Assembly (NCBI GenBank): GCA_005776725.1
Contig: SXOO01000181.1
Span: 1-42,606, forward strand
DNA: 42,606 nucleotides
From: Pseudomonadota bacterium
GTDB taxonomy: Bacteria > Myxococcota_A > UBA9042 > GCA-2863065
Direction: 5' to 3'
A program made the translations under genes and the position numbers. The notes under the pieces were generated by a model. It had not been told where the DNA came from and did no database searches. It saw only the letters and a program-made list of their open reading frames with translations. The first letter of the stretch is position 1, and the number at the start of each line of letters is the position of its first letter. Positions 42,576 through 42,606 of this stretch are shown one piece after another.

Positions 42576-42606
42576 TTCCATCGCCGACTTGCGGTCGGCG
42601 ATGGAA
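42576..42606. terminator. Perfect 13-base inverted repeat at the window edge
   Basis: TTCCATCGCCGAC at 42576-42588 and GTCGGCGATGGAA at 42594-42606, loop TTGCG. It lies 49 bases upstream of the lipoprotein start. It probably ends a transcript from the unseen gene to the right, but the flanking U tract, if any, lies outside the window on one side and is absent on the other. Confidence 0.5.

Overview
This is a 42.6 kb, very GC-rich chromosomal window from what is most likely a Myxococcota (former deltaproteobacterial) bacterium. The sequence supports this in several ways. There are many secreted lipoproteins rich in Cys, Asp and Asn that carry MopE-type and thrombospondin type-3 repeats. There is a MYXO-CTERM-like sorting tail, a CFI-box-CTERM tail and an outer-membrane barrel resembling the MXAN_2562 family. 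Stop codons TGA, TAA and TAG are all in ordinary use. I see no rRNA, tRNA, CRISPR array, insertion sequence, prophage or integrase.

Layout. 1-3.1 kb: the 5' end of a glutathione S-transferase gene, a divergent YafY/WYL regulator, and a two-gene operon of a TetR repressor and a family-1 glycosyltransferase with a clear candidate operator. 3.2-4.8 kb: a small Cys-rich lipoprotein and a frameshifted ASPIC/UnbV-type relic. 5-10.2 kb: a DEAD-box RNA helicase, two secreted proteins, a quinone oxidoreductase and, divergently, an adenosine deaminase. 10.2-12.4 kb: a metzincin-like protease gene broken by three frameshifts. 12.7-26.3 kb: an accessory block of exported proteins. It holds a 1663-residue MopE/type-3-repeat/FG-GAP lipoprotein, a small barrel followed by an LRR-like remnant, a papain-fold protease, a short MopE protein, a pentapeptide lipoprotein, a multicopper oxidase with a Cys-rich tail, another Cys-rich protein and a fibrinogen-like protein.

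26.4-29.8 kb: a protease/propeller/barrel fusion and its coupled partner. 29.9-35.2 kb: a + strand cluster running from a Usg-like semialdehyde-dehydrogenase pseudoenzyme through a CFI-box surface protein, an outer-membrane barrel and TruA to an ArsA-family ATPase. 35.4-37.7 kb: a diheme lipoprotein. 37.8-42.5 kb: a minus-strand run of lipoprotein, PP2C phosphatase, 5'-3' exonuclease, hemL and a family-2 glycosyltransferase. hemL contains an in-frame amber codon.

The most interesting features are four. First, the usg-truA neighbourhood known from Gammaproteobacteria has two myxobacterial surface genes between usg and truA, where Pseudomonas has fimV. Second, a cluster of putative metal-binding lipoproteins surrounds a multicopper oxidase. 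Third, hemL has a K-to-stop change together with a C11 tract in its leader. Fourth, several coupled genes appear to use NTGA overlaps with CTG or TTG starts. Functions are read from motifs only; no database search was run.
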